Positions 1-7,237 of a DNA stretch of 64,000 bases are shown here, piece after piece. Source of the stretch: Paenibacillaceae bacterium (GTDB lineage: Bacteria; Bacillota; Bacilli; Paenibacillales; Paenibacillaceae). Below the pieces are notes generated by a model. It searched no databases. It was given only the letters and a program-made list of their open reading frames with translations, and had not been told where the DNA came from. Position 1 is the stretch's first letter. Each line of letters opens with the position of its first letter. The position numbers and the translations under genes were made by a program. The DNA is taken from NCBI GenBank assembly GCA_900766135.1, contig CAAFUF010000015.1:186001-250000 (forward strand), in the 5' to 3' direction.

Positions 1-1223
1 ACTCGCAAATGCTTCTGATGGATAGCAAAACCCAGGTTTTTACCCGGTTGCAGAATTCTTATCTTCAAGCCAACCCGGGATTGGAGCAAGCGATTCGAGA
101 ACGTCTGATGCGGTATAAAGAAACCGGAGTTTGGGACATTCATTATAAGGAGAACGGAAAATCATTTCTGCTGCTGCACAAGCCCATAGAGCGGATCAAC
201 GCGGATCTGCTGAATATCGTGTCCATGGACGGCGTGCTTAAAGAAATTTCACATATGCGCAATATCTTGATCGGAGCGAATATCGGATTTATTACGCTTG
301 TTACGGTCATCGCTTATATTCTCAATGCGTTTATTCTCAAGAATCTCCGCGTGTTGACGGAAGAGATGAAGAAGGTGCGGCGCGGGGAGGCGTACAGCGG
401 CATCACGATCCACGGCGGAGGCGAGGTCGGGGAGCTGGCGCATCATTTCTCCAAGCTGATGAATACCATCAATACGCTGGTGGCTCAGGCCGTGTACAAG
501 GAAGCGCTCACGAAGGAAGCGGAACTGCGCACGCTTCATAACCAAATCGATGCTCATTTTCTGTATAATACGTTAGAGAACATTAAAATGCTGGCCGAAA
601 TCGAAAACCAACGGCAGATTTCCGATGCGCTGACTTCCCTGGGGGGGATGATGCGGTATAACTTCAAATGGTCCGGGGAATACGTGAAGCTGCGCGATGA
701 AATACGCCATATCGAAAATTATATCGAAGTGATGAATATCCGGTTCGATGAACCTATCGAGCTTCAGTTGGAAATTCCCGGCGATCTCCTCGAAATGGAG
801 ATGCTCAAGATGTCGCTGCAGCCGATTGTCGAAAACGCGGTGAAACACGCCTGGACCGGGGAAGAGGCGGGAGCGCGGAACATTTCGATCCAGGTTCTCG
901 AACTGCCTCAAAGCGATATCCGAATCGTTGTGACGGACAACGGAAGAGGGGTAGACGAAACGTCGCTGCTCGAGTTGAACCTGGAATTGGATAAGGTAGG
1001 CTTGACGGATAAGATACCGGGCAATTTTGTATCGAAGTCGTCGAACCATTACGGCATAGGCCTTCGCAATGTTCAAGAGCGCATTCGGCTTTACTATGGA
1101 AAACAATACGGCCTGAAGATTTTCAGCGAGCAGGGACAGTTCACCCAGGTTGTGATGATCATGCCGAAGGTGTTGTTAACAGGGAGGGTTGGCACAGATG
1201 ATAAAACTATTGATCGTGGATGA
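1..1223 (+). CDS. YesM-type sensor histidine kinase, 5' end outside window
   Basis: Membrane histidine kinase of the YesM/LytS type, which senses an extracellular, usually sugar-related signal and phosphorylates a YesN regulator. The frame is open to the window edge, so the N-terminus is missing; full-length relatives are about 580-600 residues and roughly the sensor domain and first membrane segment are lost. Counting from the first visible Met at 9, a membrane segment lies near residues 85-109, then HAMP (about 110-160), then the His_kinase block with the phospho-acceptor in QIDAHFLYNTL, then a HATPase with an N-box (ENAVKHAW) and G-boxes (DNGRG, GIGLRNVQERI). The block is usually QINPHFLYNTL, so the two residues before the His differ. 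The 3' end overlaps the regulator start by 26 nt, implying translational coupling. Confidence 0.92.
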   Translation, partial: SQMLLMDSKTQVFTRLQNSYLQANPGLEQAIRERLMRYKETGVWDIHYKENGKSFLLLHKPIERINADLLNIVSMDGVLKEISHMRNILIGANIGFITLVTVIAYILNAFILKNLRVLTEEMKKVRRGEAYSGITIHGGGEVGELAHHFSKLMNTINTLVAQAVYKEALTKEAELRTLHNQIDAHFLYNTLENIKMLAEIENQRQISDALTSLGGMMRYNFKWSGEYVKLRDEIRHIENYIEVMNIRFDEPIELQLEIPGDLLEMEMLKMSLQPIVENAVKHAWTGEEAGARNISIQVLELPQSDIRIVVTDNGRGVDETSLLELNLELDKVGLTDKIPGNFVSKSSNHYGIGLRNVQERIRLYYGKQYGLKIFSEQGQFTQVVMIMPKVLLTGRVGTDDKTIDRG

Positions 1224-2796
1224 CGAGAAAAATATTCGGATGGGACTAAAAACCATGATTGAACGCGAATTCCCGGACCTATTCGATCTGACCACGGCAG
1301 CTCAGGGAGCGGAAGCCCTTGAGCTGTACCGGGCCCATGGCGCGGACATCATGATTACGGATATCCGCATGCCCGTAATGGATGGGATCGCGTTAATCGA
1401 ACAGGTATCCGAAGGACCGCTGCCGGCCGGACAGACCGGTCGACCGCTGATCATCATCCTAAGCGGATACGAGGACTTTAGATATGCCAAAGCGGCCATC
1501 CGGTATCAGGCCGTCGACTATTTGCTGAAGCCGATCCGCCGGGATGAACTGTTCGCAGCGCTGCGCAAATGCCAGGACAATCTGGCGAAACGTTCGCATA
1601 TGGCCGAGCAAATGGCCGCCACGGAGAGCTATCGGCTGCAGGTTCAATCGGTTCGTCTGCAGGAGCTCTTGCTGCAACCGGAGTTGGCCGGGGAGGACCT
1701 TGGCATCTGGAGTACCGAAATCGGTTTCGATCAGTATGCCCTGCCTTTCTCGATCGCGGCATTAACCTACAAGAACGTCGACGGCAGCCGGATGAAGAAG
1801 GAGGATTTGAAGTCGCTCGCGGAGCATATGTTCGAAAGCGTTGACGGTGTCCTTAGCGCCTCCTTGCTGGACCGGGAGGGGCGAATGATCCTGGTCGGCG
1901 GTCCGCGGAGCAAGTTTAAGGACCTGTCGCTGCTGGCGGCGGAACGGGAGCTTGACGGAATGCTGATCGGCGTCAGCCAAGAGGGAAGCCGGCTCACGGA
2001 TCTGGCTTTATGTTACCGACAGGCGTGCGAATCGCTGAAATATACTTTTATCTATCCGAAGACCCGGCTGATCTGGTACGAAGACATGCAAATGAAGCGG
2101 TTGTCTTATCCGGTGCCGAAGGAAGCCATCCGTAAGCTTGGCAATATCCTGGGCACGAATCGGGAGAAGGAAATCGGACCGCTGCTGCAAGAGATTTTCC
2201 GGATCGATCAACTGCCCGAAATCGATATGTCGTACCTGGAGGCGGTCAGCCGGCATATGAACGAACAGGTACTGGATGAAGTGTTCCGCGTGTACGGCGA
2301 AGCTTCCGTCGACGTGCTGAAGCTGTACCGCAAAGTAGGAGACCTGTCGAACTTCTGCCATTTCCACGACTATTTCCGATCGTTGGAGCAGTTGTTATCG
2401 GATCTGGATGAATATATCAAAGAGGTTCGGTCCGCTCACAGCGAGCATGGAGATATGAAAGAAGCGGTGGTATATATCGAGAACCATTACCACCGGCAGC
2501 TTAACATGGCGATCGTAAGCAACCATGTGTCGCTGAATTACTCCTATTTCAGCGAAGCATTTAAAGCGTATACCGGCGAAAGCTTTGTCACCTACCTGAA
2601 AAAAGTAAGAATTCGCAAAGCGAAGGAGCTGCTCGGAAAAGGTTCGCTGAAGCTGTCGGAAATCGGTACCGCCGTCGGCTTCGAGAATACCCGTCATTTC
2701 TCCCGCGTCTTCAAAGAACTGGAAGGCGTGTCTCCGCAGGAGTATAGAGACAAGTTGGCGGCCGGCAATGGGCGGCTCTCGGGGGCTGACAGCTAA
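1198..2796 (+). CDS. YesN-type response regulator with AraC DNA-binding domain
   Basis: Cytoplasmic response regulator, 532 residues, partner of the overlapping kinase. Residues 1-125 are a receiver domain with acidic pocket D8/D9, phospho-acceptor D55 (ITDIRMP) and Lys in YLLKP. A middle region of unknown function follows, and the last 100 residues are two AraC helix-turn-helix motifs (SLNYSYFSEAFKAYTG and AVGFENTRHFSRVFKE). The start was placed at ATG 1198 because GGGAGGG at 1182-1188 lies 9 nt upstream; a TTG at 1189 would touch that site. The target is probably a carbohydrate operon upstream of the window. A clear terminator follows at 2862. Confidence 0.93.
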   Translation: MIKLLIVDDEKNIRMGLKTMIEREFPDLFDLTTAAQGAEALELYRAHGADIMITDIRMPVMDGIALIEQVSEGPLPAGQTGRPLIIILSGYEDFRYAKAAIRYQAVDYLLKPIRRDELFAALRKCQDNLAKRSHMAEQMAATESYRLQVQSVRLQELLLQPELAGEDLGIWSTEIGFDQYALPFSIAALTYKNVDGSRMKKEDLKSLAEHMFESVDGVLSASLLDREGRMILVGGPRSKFKDLSLLAAERELDGMLIGVSQEGSRLTDLALCYRQACESLKYTFIYPKTRLIWYEDMQMKRLSYPVPKEAIRKLGNILGTNREKEIGPLLQEIFRIDQLPEIDMSYLEAVSRHMNEQVLDEVFRVYGEASVDVLKLYRKVGDLSNFCHFHDYFRSLEQLLSDLDEYIKEVRSAHSEHGDMKEAVVYIENHYHRQLNMAIVSNHVSLNYSYFSEAFKAYTGESFVTYLKKVRIRKAKELLGKGSLKLSEIGTAVGFENTRHFSRVFKELEGVSPQEYRDKLAAGNGRLSGADS

Positions 2797-2861
2797 ACCG
2801 TTGAGGGCTCGCCGCTGCCCAGGCCAAATGTCGGTCAATCGAATAAAACCATCCTCGCCTG

Positions 2862-2893
2862 AAAGCTCGTACCTCCCCGGTACGGGCTTTTTT
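2862..2893 (+). terminator. Rho-independent terminator after YesM/YesN
   Basis: A 12-bp stem (2862-2873 with 2879-2890, one G-U pair), loop TCCCC, followed by a T-run. It closes the two-component operon and separates it from the ABC transporter unit. Confidence 0.85.
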
Positions 2894-2958
2894 GCAGTTT
2901 ATCAAATGTTAATAAATACACCATGGTTTGTTTATTTTTTCGCCATTCGCTATTCATA

Positions 2959-3000
2959 CCTTGGGTTTAGCCTAATAGAAGCGATACTACTAAACCAAGG
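2959..3000 (+). repeat. Inverted repeat in the ABC operon leader
   Basis: CCTTGGGTTTAG at 2959-2970 is complemented by CTAAACCAAGG at 2990-3000 with one bulged G; the spacing is 19 nt. It ends 15 nt before the ATG of the ABC ATPase and just ahead of its ribosome site (AGGAAGG, 3002-3008). A weak promoter (TTGTTT, 17 nt, TATTCA) can be drawn immediately upstream, which would put the repeat at the very 5' end of the transcript. It could be an operator or an mRNA stem; neither is proven. Confidence 0.45.
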
Positions 3001-3015
3001 CAGGAAGGTGAACTC

Positions 3016-3750
3016 ATGAGCGGCAAGGTGCTATTGGAAACGAATAACCTGACGAAAACGTTCGGAACGAGAACGGCCGTCGATCGGTTAAGTCTCAGGG
3101 TGGAGGAAGGCGATATCTATGGATTTCTGGGCCGGAACGGATCGGGTAAAACAACGACGATCCGGATGATCACCGGATTAGTCCATCCCGATGCGGGGGA
3201 GGTGTTGATCGGCGGGGTCGATCTGCGCACGAACTTCAAGGCAGCCATATCGCAGGTGGGCGCGATCGTGGAGAACCCCGTTTTCTACGGCTATTTATCC
3301 GCATACGATAATCTTTGCCTGATGGCGAATCTGCTGCCCGGCGTTACGCAGAAGCGGGTCGATGAAGTGCTCGAGATGGTCGGGCTCCGGAATCGGGCGA
3401 AGGACAAGGTCCGCGCCTATTCGCTGGGGATGAAACAAAGACTCGGGATCGCCAACGCCCTGTTGGGCGATCCGCGATTGATCATCCTGGACGAGCCGAC
3501 CAACGGGCTTGACCCGCAAGGGATGAGAGAAATCAAGGAAATGATTGCGCAGCTTGCCTCGGAGCGCGGAATTACGTTCTTCATCTCCAGCCATCTGCTT
3601 CATGAGGTCGAGCAAATCTGTACGAAAGTCGGCATCGTCCAAGCTGGCCGGCTGCTTGCCGAAGGGAAAGTGGCTTCGATCGTGCCCCCGGAAACGACGC
3701 TGGAGCAATTCTTCTTCCAAGTGACGAGCGGAACGGGAGGACGGGGATGA
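3016..3750 (+). CDS. ABC transporter ATP-binding protein, BcrA/lantibiotic-immunity type
   Basis: ATPase subunit, 244 residues, powering the two ABC-2 permeases encoded next. Walker A is GRNGSGKT at 39-46, the signature is the variant YSLGMKQR near 135, and Walker B is LIILDEPTNGLDP followed by the H-loop region ISSHLLHEV. The SLGMKQR signature is common in BcrA/NodI/SpaF-type exporters rather than importers. The start ATG has AGGAAGG 7 nt upstream. The neighbouring OmpR-type regulator and kinase fit peptide-antibiotic sensing and detoxification modules (BcrABC-like, LanFEG-like), but the substrate is not shown by the sequence. Confidence 0.93.
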   Translation: MSGKVLLETNNLTKTFGTRTAVDRLSLRVEEGDIYGFLGRNGSGKTTTIRMITGLVHPDAGEVLIGGVDLRTNFKAAISQVGAIVENPVFYGYLSAYDNLCLMANLLPGVTQKRVDEVLEMVGLRNRAKDKVRAYSLGMKQRLGIANALLGDPRLIILDEPTNGLDPQGMREIKEMIAQLASERGITFFISSHLLHEVEQICTKVGIVQAGRLLAEGKVASIVPPETTLEQFFFQVTSGTGGRG

Positions 3751-4526
3751 TGATCCGTCTGGCAAGGAACGAGCTGTTCAAAATGTTGAGATTAAGAAAA
3801 ATGGGTATCTTCATGTTCATCCTGGTTCTCAATGCGATCATCACCGTTTACTATTATCAACTGGATGGAAACGTAAAGACGGTGATCGTTACCCCCAACG
3901 GCCAGTCGCTTCCGCTGACGTTTATTTACGGCATGGCCCAGTTTATGACCATCTTCATTCCCGTCTACGTCACGGACATCATCACCGAAGAGTACCGCAA
4001 AGGAACGTTGAAGTTATCTTTATTGCGTCCGGTCAGCCGGGTCGAATGGCTTCACGCCAAGATCGCCGCGTTACTGTTTTTTATCGCGATCCTGGTCGGC
4101 TTCGCGGTCCTATCCTCCTATGCGGTGGGGATCGCGGCGTTGGGTTGGGGCGATCATACGGGATATGGCGGAGCGTCGTATTTGCCGGGAGCCGGGGTAT
4201 GGCTGACCCTTAAGCTTTATGCCCTGATGATATTGCCGTATATGGCTTGCGGAATGATCGTCATGTGGATCGCGATTTGCTGCAACAGCATGAGCGCAGC
4301 TCTCGTCATTTCGATCGGCCTCCTGAACGCGGCGCAATACCTGAATGCATTTGAAGAAATCAAACCTTACTCGATCGTGAATCAGATGTATTTTTACCAT
4401 GAATCCGTCGGGCAGAATCGGCTCGGGGAACCGGCGATTCAAAGCACCGTCGTGATCTTGATCTATCTCATCGTCTTTTATATGCTGAGCGTCCAATCGA
4501 TCAAGAGGAAAGATCTTGTTCTTTAG
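3747..4526 (+). CDS. ABC-2 type permease, first paralogue
   Basis: Integral membrane subunit of 259 residues with about six hydrophobic segments, the arrangement of BcrB/LanE/LanG-type ABC-2 permeases. The start ATG overlaps the ATPase stop codon (ATGA), so the two are translationally coupled. The N-terminus (MIRLARNELFKMLRLRKM) and the conserved block with YRKGTLKLSLLRPVSR match the next gene closely, indicating tandem duplication. It probably forms a heteromeric channel with that paralogue. Confidence 0.9.
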   Translation: MMIRLARNELFKMLRLRKMGIFMFILVLNAIITVYYYQLDGNVKTVIVTPNGQSLPLTFIYGMAQFMTIFIPVYVTDIITEEYRKGTLKLSLLRPVSRVEWLHAKIAALLFFIAILVGFAVLSSYAVGIAALGWGDHTGYGGASYLPGAGVWLTLKLYALMILPYMACGMIVMWIAICCNSMSAALVISIGLLNAAQYLNAFEEIKPYSIVNQMYFYHESVGQNRLGEPAIQSTVVILIYLIVFYMLSVQSIKRKDLVL

Positions 4527-4545
4527 GCTGAAAGGGGGAGCGTCC

Positions 4546-5322
4546 ATGATACGCCTTATCGGAAATGAACTTTTCAAAGCGGCCCGGTTAACCAAAATGC
4601 CCCTTTTCTTCTGTCTCATCACCGGAGTCGAGATCATCTTCGTACTTCAAGCCCGTTGGAAAGGGACGAATTTCTCCGCTATCGATTTGAACGGGCAATC
4701 GCTGGCCTTTCAGGTGCTAAACGGCAGCACGGAGTTGATGATCCTGTTCATGGCGGTCCTAGCCGCAGACCTGATCGCCGACGAGATGCGGAGCGGAACC
4801 CTAACCCTGACGCTGGTTCGCCCGGTCAGCCGGATCGAGCTGCTGAATGCCAAGGTGGCGTCATTTTTTCTGCTTGTAGCCGTAGGTTTAGGGTATTTGG
4901 TGATTTCCTCCTATATGGTGGGGACGCTTGCTTTAGGCTGGGGAGAGCAGTTTGTGCTGGCAGGAGCCGCCTATTCGTCCATACAAGGGATTTGGCTTAC
5001 GGTGCGATCCTTTCTGCTGATGCTGCTGCCGAATCTGGGGTTCGGGATGATCGTGATCTTCATCGGGATCGTCGCGTCAAACCTGGGCGTCACGATAGGG
5101 GTATCGCTGGGGTTTATGGCCTTGTCTCCGTTTGTGGAAGGGATCCCACAGGTGAAGGATTATTTGATCGTCTACCAGATGCGGTATTTTCATCTGCACG
5201 GGTTGCATGATCCGTTTTCCGCCGAATCCTTCAAAGGAGTCCTTAGTACGATCGTTACCATTGGTTTTTTTTACCTTGGAAGTGTTATAGTGTTGAAGAA
5301 GAAGGATCTCATGGGTAAGTAG
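4546..5322 (+). CDS. ABC-2 type permease, second paralogue
   Basis: Membrane subunit of 258 residues, a diverged tandem copy of the preceding permease: both start MIRL..NELFK and both carry a GTL.L.L.RPVSR block followed by hydrophobic helices and a gap-spaced GWG motif. The start ATG 4546 was chosen because AAAGGGGGA (4531-4539) precedes it by 6 nt; a TTG at 4516 has no such site. It ends directly against the response regulator start. Confidence 0.9.
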   Translation: MIRLIGNELFKAARLTKMPLFFCLITGVEIIFVLQARWKGTNFSAIDLNGQSLAFQVLNGSTELMILFMAVLAADLIADEMRSGTLTLTLVRPVSRIELLNAKVASFFLLVAVGLGYLVISSYMVGTLALGWGEQFVLAGAAYSSIQGIWLTVRSFLLMLLPNLGFGMIVIFIGIVASNLGVTIGVSLGFMALSPFVEGIPQVKDYLIVYQMRYFHLHGLHDPFSAESFKGVLSTIVTIGFFYLGSVIVLKKKDLMGK

Positions 5323-6036
5323 GTGAAGTTCGTGCACGGCAGCCCCATTTTGATTGTTGAAGATGAAAGCGAAATTGCCGAGCTGCTGCAAGATTATCTG
5401 GAAGAAGAACAATTTGACGTGCTCATCGCCGGCGACGGGGATGAGGCGCTTCGAATGTTCAAGTCTTACCGGCCGCAATTGGTCATCCTGGATATTATGC
5501 TCCCCAAACTGAATGGATTGGAGCTTTGCCGCATGATCCGTGCGGAATCCGCGGTCCCCATTATCCTGCTCAGCGCGAAAAAGAGCGACGTGGACAAGAT
5601 CCTCGGGTTAGGTCTAGGCGCCGACGATTATGTCGTGAAACCGTTTAGTCCCGGGGAAGTGGTCGCGAGGGTCAAAGCGCAGCTAAGAAGAGTGAACCAG
5701 CTTTCGGCTCCTGTGGAGAAACCGGAGGATGTTCTCCGTTTTTCCGAATTGGAAATCCATTTGAAGGCTTATGAGGTCAAGGTCCGTAACCGTCCCGTAT
5801 CGTGTTCCGCCAAGGAATTTGAAGTCCTTCGTTTCCTGGCGCTCCACCCGAACCAGGTTTTGACGCGCGAGCAAATTTTCGGCCAGGTTTGGGGCTACAA
5901 CGAGTACGGCGATCTGAATACGGTCACGGTGCATATGAAGAAGCTGCGGGAGAAGATCGAGGAGAATCCGTCGAATCCCCTGTACATCAAAACCGTGTGG
6001 GGCGTAGGATATAAATTTGATGGAGGAACGCCATGA
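5323..6036 (+). CDS. OmpR/PhoB-family response regulator
   Basis: Cytoplasmic regulator of 237 residues with a receiver domain (acidic E13/D14, phospho-acceptor D57 in VILDIMLP, Lys in VVKPFSP) and a C-terminal winged helix (about 140-235, ending KTVWGVGYKF). GTG 5323 starts right after the permease stop; a second GTG at 5332 has AGGTGA 5 nt upstream and may be the real start, shortening the protein by three residues. Likely activates the upstream transporter genes in response to its kinase. Confidence 0.93.
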   Translation: MKFVHGSPILIVEDESEIAELLQDYLEEEQFDVLIAGDGDEALRMFKSYRPQLVILDIMLPKLNGLELCRMIRAESAVPIILLSAKKSDVDKILGLGLGADDYVVKPFSPGEVVARVKAQLRRVNQLSAPVEKPEDVLRFSELEIHLKAYEVKVRNRPVSCSAKEFEVLRFLALHPNQVLTREQIFGQVWGYNEYGDLNTVTVHMKKLREKIEENPSNPLYIKTVWGVGYKFDGGTP

Positions 6037-7115
6037 GATTGAGATGGGGGTTGCGATTCAAAATCATCGCTTCATTGCTGGGGATCGTGCTACTTCCGCT
6101 GATCCTGATTACGTTTTCCGGAACGTTCTCAGGCTCTTCGGCAGCTCCGGCAACCGTCGATCCTCGGATGATGTTCATCTCGGCGTTGTTTATTTTGGCT
6201 TTTGTCTGTTGCGCGTTCATTTTAACGAGATTGGTCACTAAGAACGTCCTGATCCCCTTGCAGGAGTTGAATGCGGCCGCCGCCAAGATCATGAACGGGG
6301 ATTTGGATTTTCAAATCGAATACCGAAACCACGATGAGATGGGGCACTTCAGTGCCGCTTTCGAGTTGATGCGAGCGAGATTGAAGGAATCCTTGGACGG
6401 GCAATCAGCCTACGAACGTTCCCGTCAAGAGCTCATCGCCAGCATATCCCATGATTTGCGGACGCCGCTCACCTCCATTCGCGGTTATGTGGAAGGACTG
6501 CAGGATGGCGTCGCCCAAAGCAAGGAGAAGCAAGATCGGTATCTTGCCGTGATCCGGGACAAGACGGACAAGCTGGAACGGATGATCGAAGAGCTCCTGC
6601 AGTTTTCGCGGTTGGAGCTGGGAGAGATCGGGATGGAAACGACAAGGCAGGATAGTCGGGAGTTGCTCGAAGCGATTCTAAGACCGATCGAAAATGAATT
6701 CGATGATTTGACCGGCCGGTTCACCGTGGAAAGACCGTTCCCGTCCGTGCCGATCGATGCCGACCGCAGCCGCATGGCGCAGGTATTCGAGAATTTGATC
6801 GGCAACGCGCGGAAATATGCGGGAGCGTACGCCCATATCGCCGTTACGGCAACCGTCGAAGAAGAGGCGGGACTTCGCTTTGCCGTCAGGGACAATGGGC
6901 CCGGAATTCCGGCGGAGGATGTTCCCTATGTCTTCGACCGGTTCTACCGCGGCGAAAAGTCCCGTTCAAGAGCCTACGGCGGTACGGGCCTTGGGTTGGC
7001 CATCTGCAAACAAATCGTGGAGGATCATGGAGGAACTATCGGTGTCCGTAGCATACCGGGGGCGGGTACGGAGTTTTATTTCACGATACCGAAAAGTCGA
7101 ACGTTAGGGATATGA
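6033..7115 (+). CDS. Sensor histidine kinase, HAMP-HisKA-HATPase
   Basis: Membrane kinase of 360 residues paired with the preceding regulator (ATG overlaps its stop by 4 nt). Two membrane segments (about 10-30 and 46-66) enclose only a very short extracellular loop of about 15 residues, then HAMP (66-118), HisKA with H140 in SISHDLRTPL, and a HATPase with N-box, DNGPGIP and GGTGLGL motifs. Kinases with such short loops near ABC exporters are typically intramembrane sensors that detect cell-envelope stress or read transporter activity. That inference fits the BcrA-like transporter encoded upstream. Confidence 0.93.
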   Translation: MRLRWGLRFKIIASLLGIVLLPLILITFSGTFSGSSAAPATVDPRMMFISALFILAFVCCAFILTRLVTKNVLIPLQELNAAAAKIMNGDLDFQIEYRNHDEMGHFSAAFELMRARLKESLDGQSAYERSRQELIASISHDLRTPLTSIRGYVEGLQDGVAQSKEKQDRYLAVIRDKTDKLERMIEELLQFSRLELGEIGMETTRQDSRELLEAILRPIENEFDDLTGRFTVERPFPSVPIDADRSRMAQVFENLIGNARKYAGAYAHIAVTATVEEEAGLRFAVRDNGPGIPAEDVPYVFDRFYRGEKSRSRAYGGTGLGLAICKQIVEDHGGTIGVRSIPGAGTEFYFTIPKSRTLGI

Positions 7116-7134
7116 AGCCGGCGGTCAGTTGATG

Positions 7135-7140
7135 TATAAT
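7135..7140 (+). promoter_or_regulatory. Candidate -10 box for the AraC regulator
   Basis: A perfect TATAAT about 100 nt upstream of the next gene, in the gap after the kinase. No convincing -35 hexamer is visible at 17 nt, so an activator may be needed. Confidence 0.4.
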
Positions 7141-7156
7141 TTATCCAAGTTCTATT

Positions 7157-7170
7157 TGTAAGCGTTTTTA
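7157..7170 (+). promoter_or_regulatory. cre-like CcpA operator
   Basis: TGTAAGCGTTTTTA matches the Bacillus cre consensus TGWAARCGYTWNCW at 13 of 14 positions, including the central CG. It lies 17 nt downstream of the candidate -10 box and 67 nt before the AraC-type gene, a position suited to transcriptional roadblock by CcpA. Confidence 0.55.
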
Positions 7171-7237
7171 TCCCTGCATTTTTAGCATGCGACATCCGTG
7201 AGCACGACGGCTAATCCATGATGGGAAGAGGGGACCT

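Noticed and set aside
1189..1197. TTG start for the first YesN regulator
   Set aside because: It abuts the GGGAGGG ribosome site; ATG 1198 has proper spacing.
2768..3019. 83-residue open frame between YesN and the ABC operon
   Set aside because: It runs through a strong terminator and the leader inverted repeat and lacks a ribosome site.
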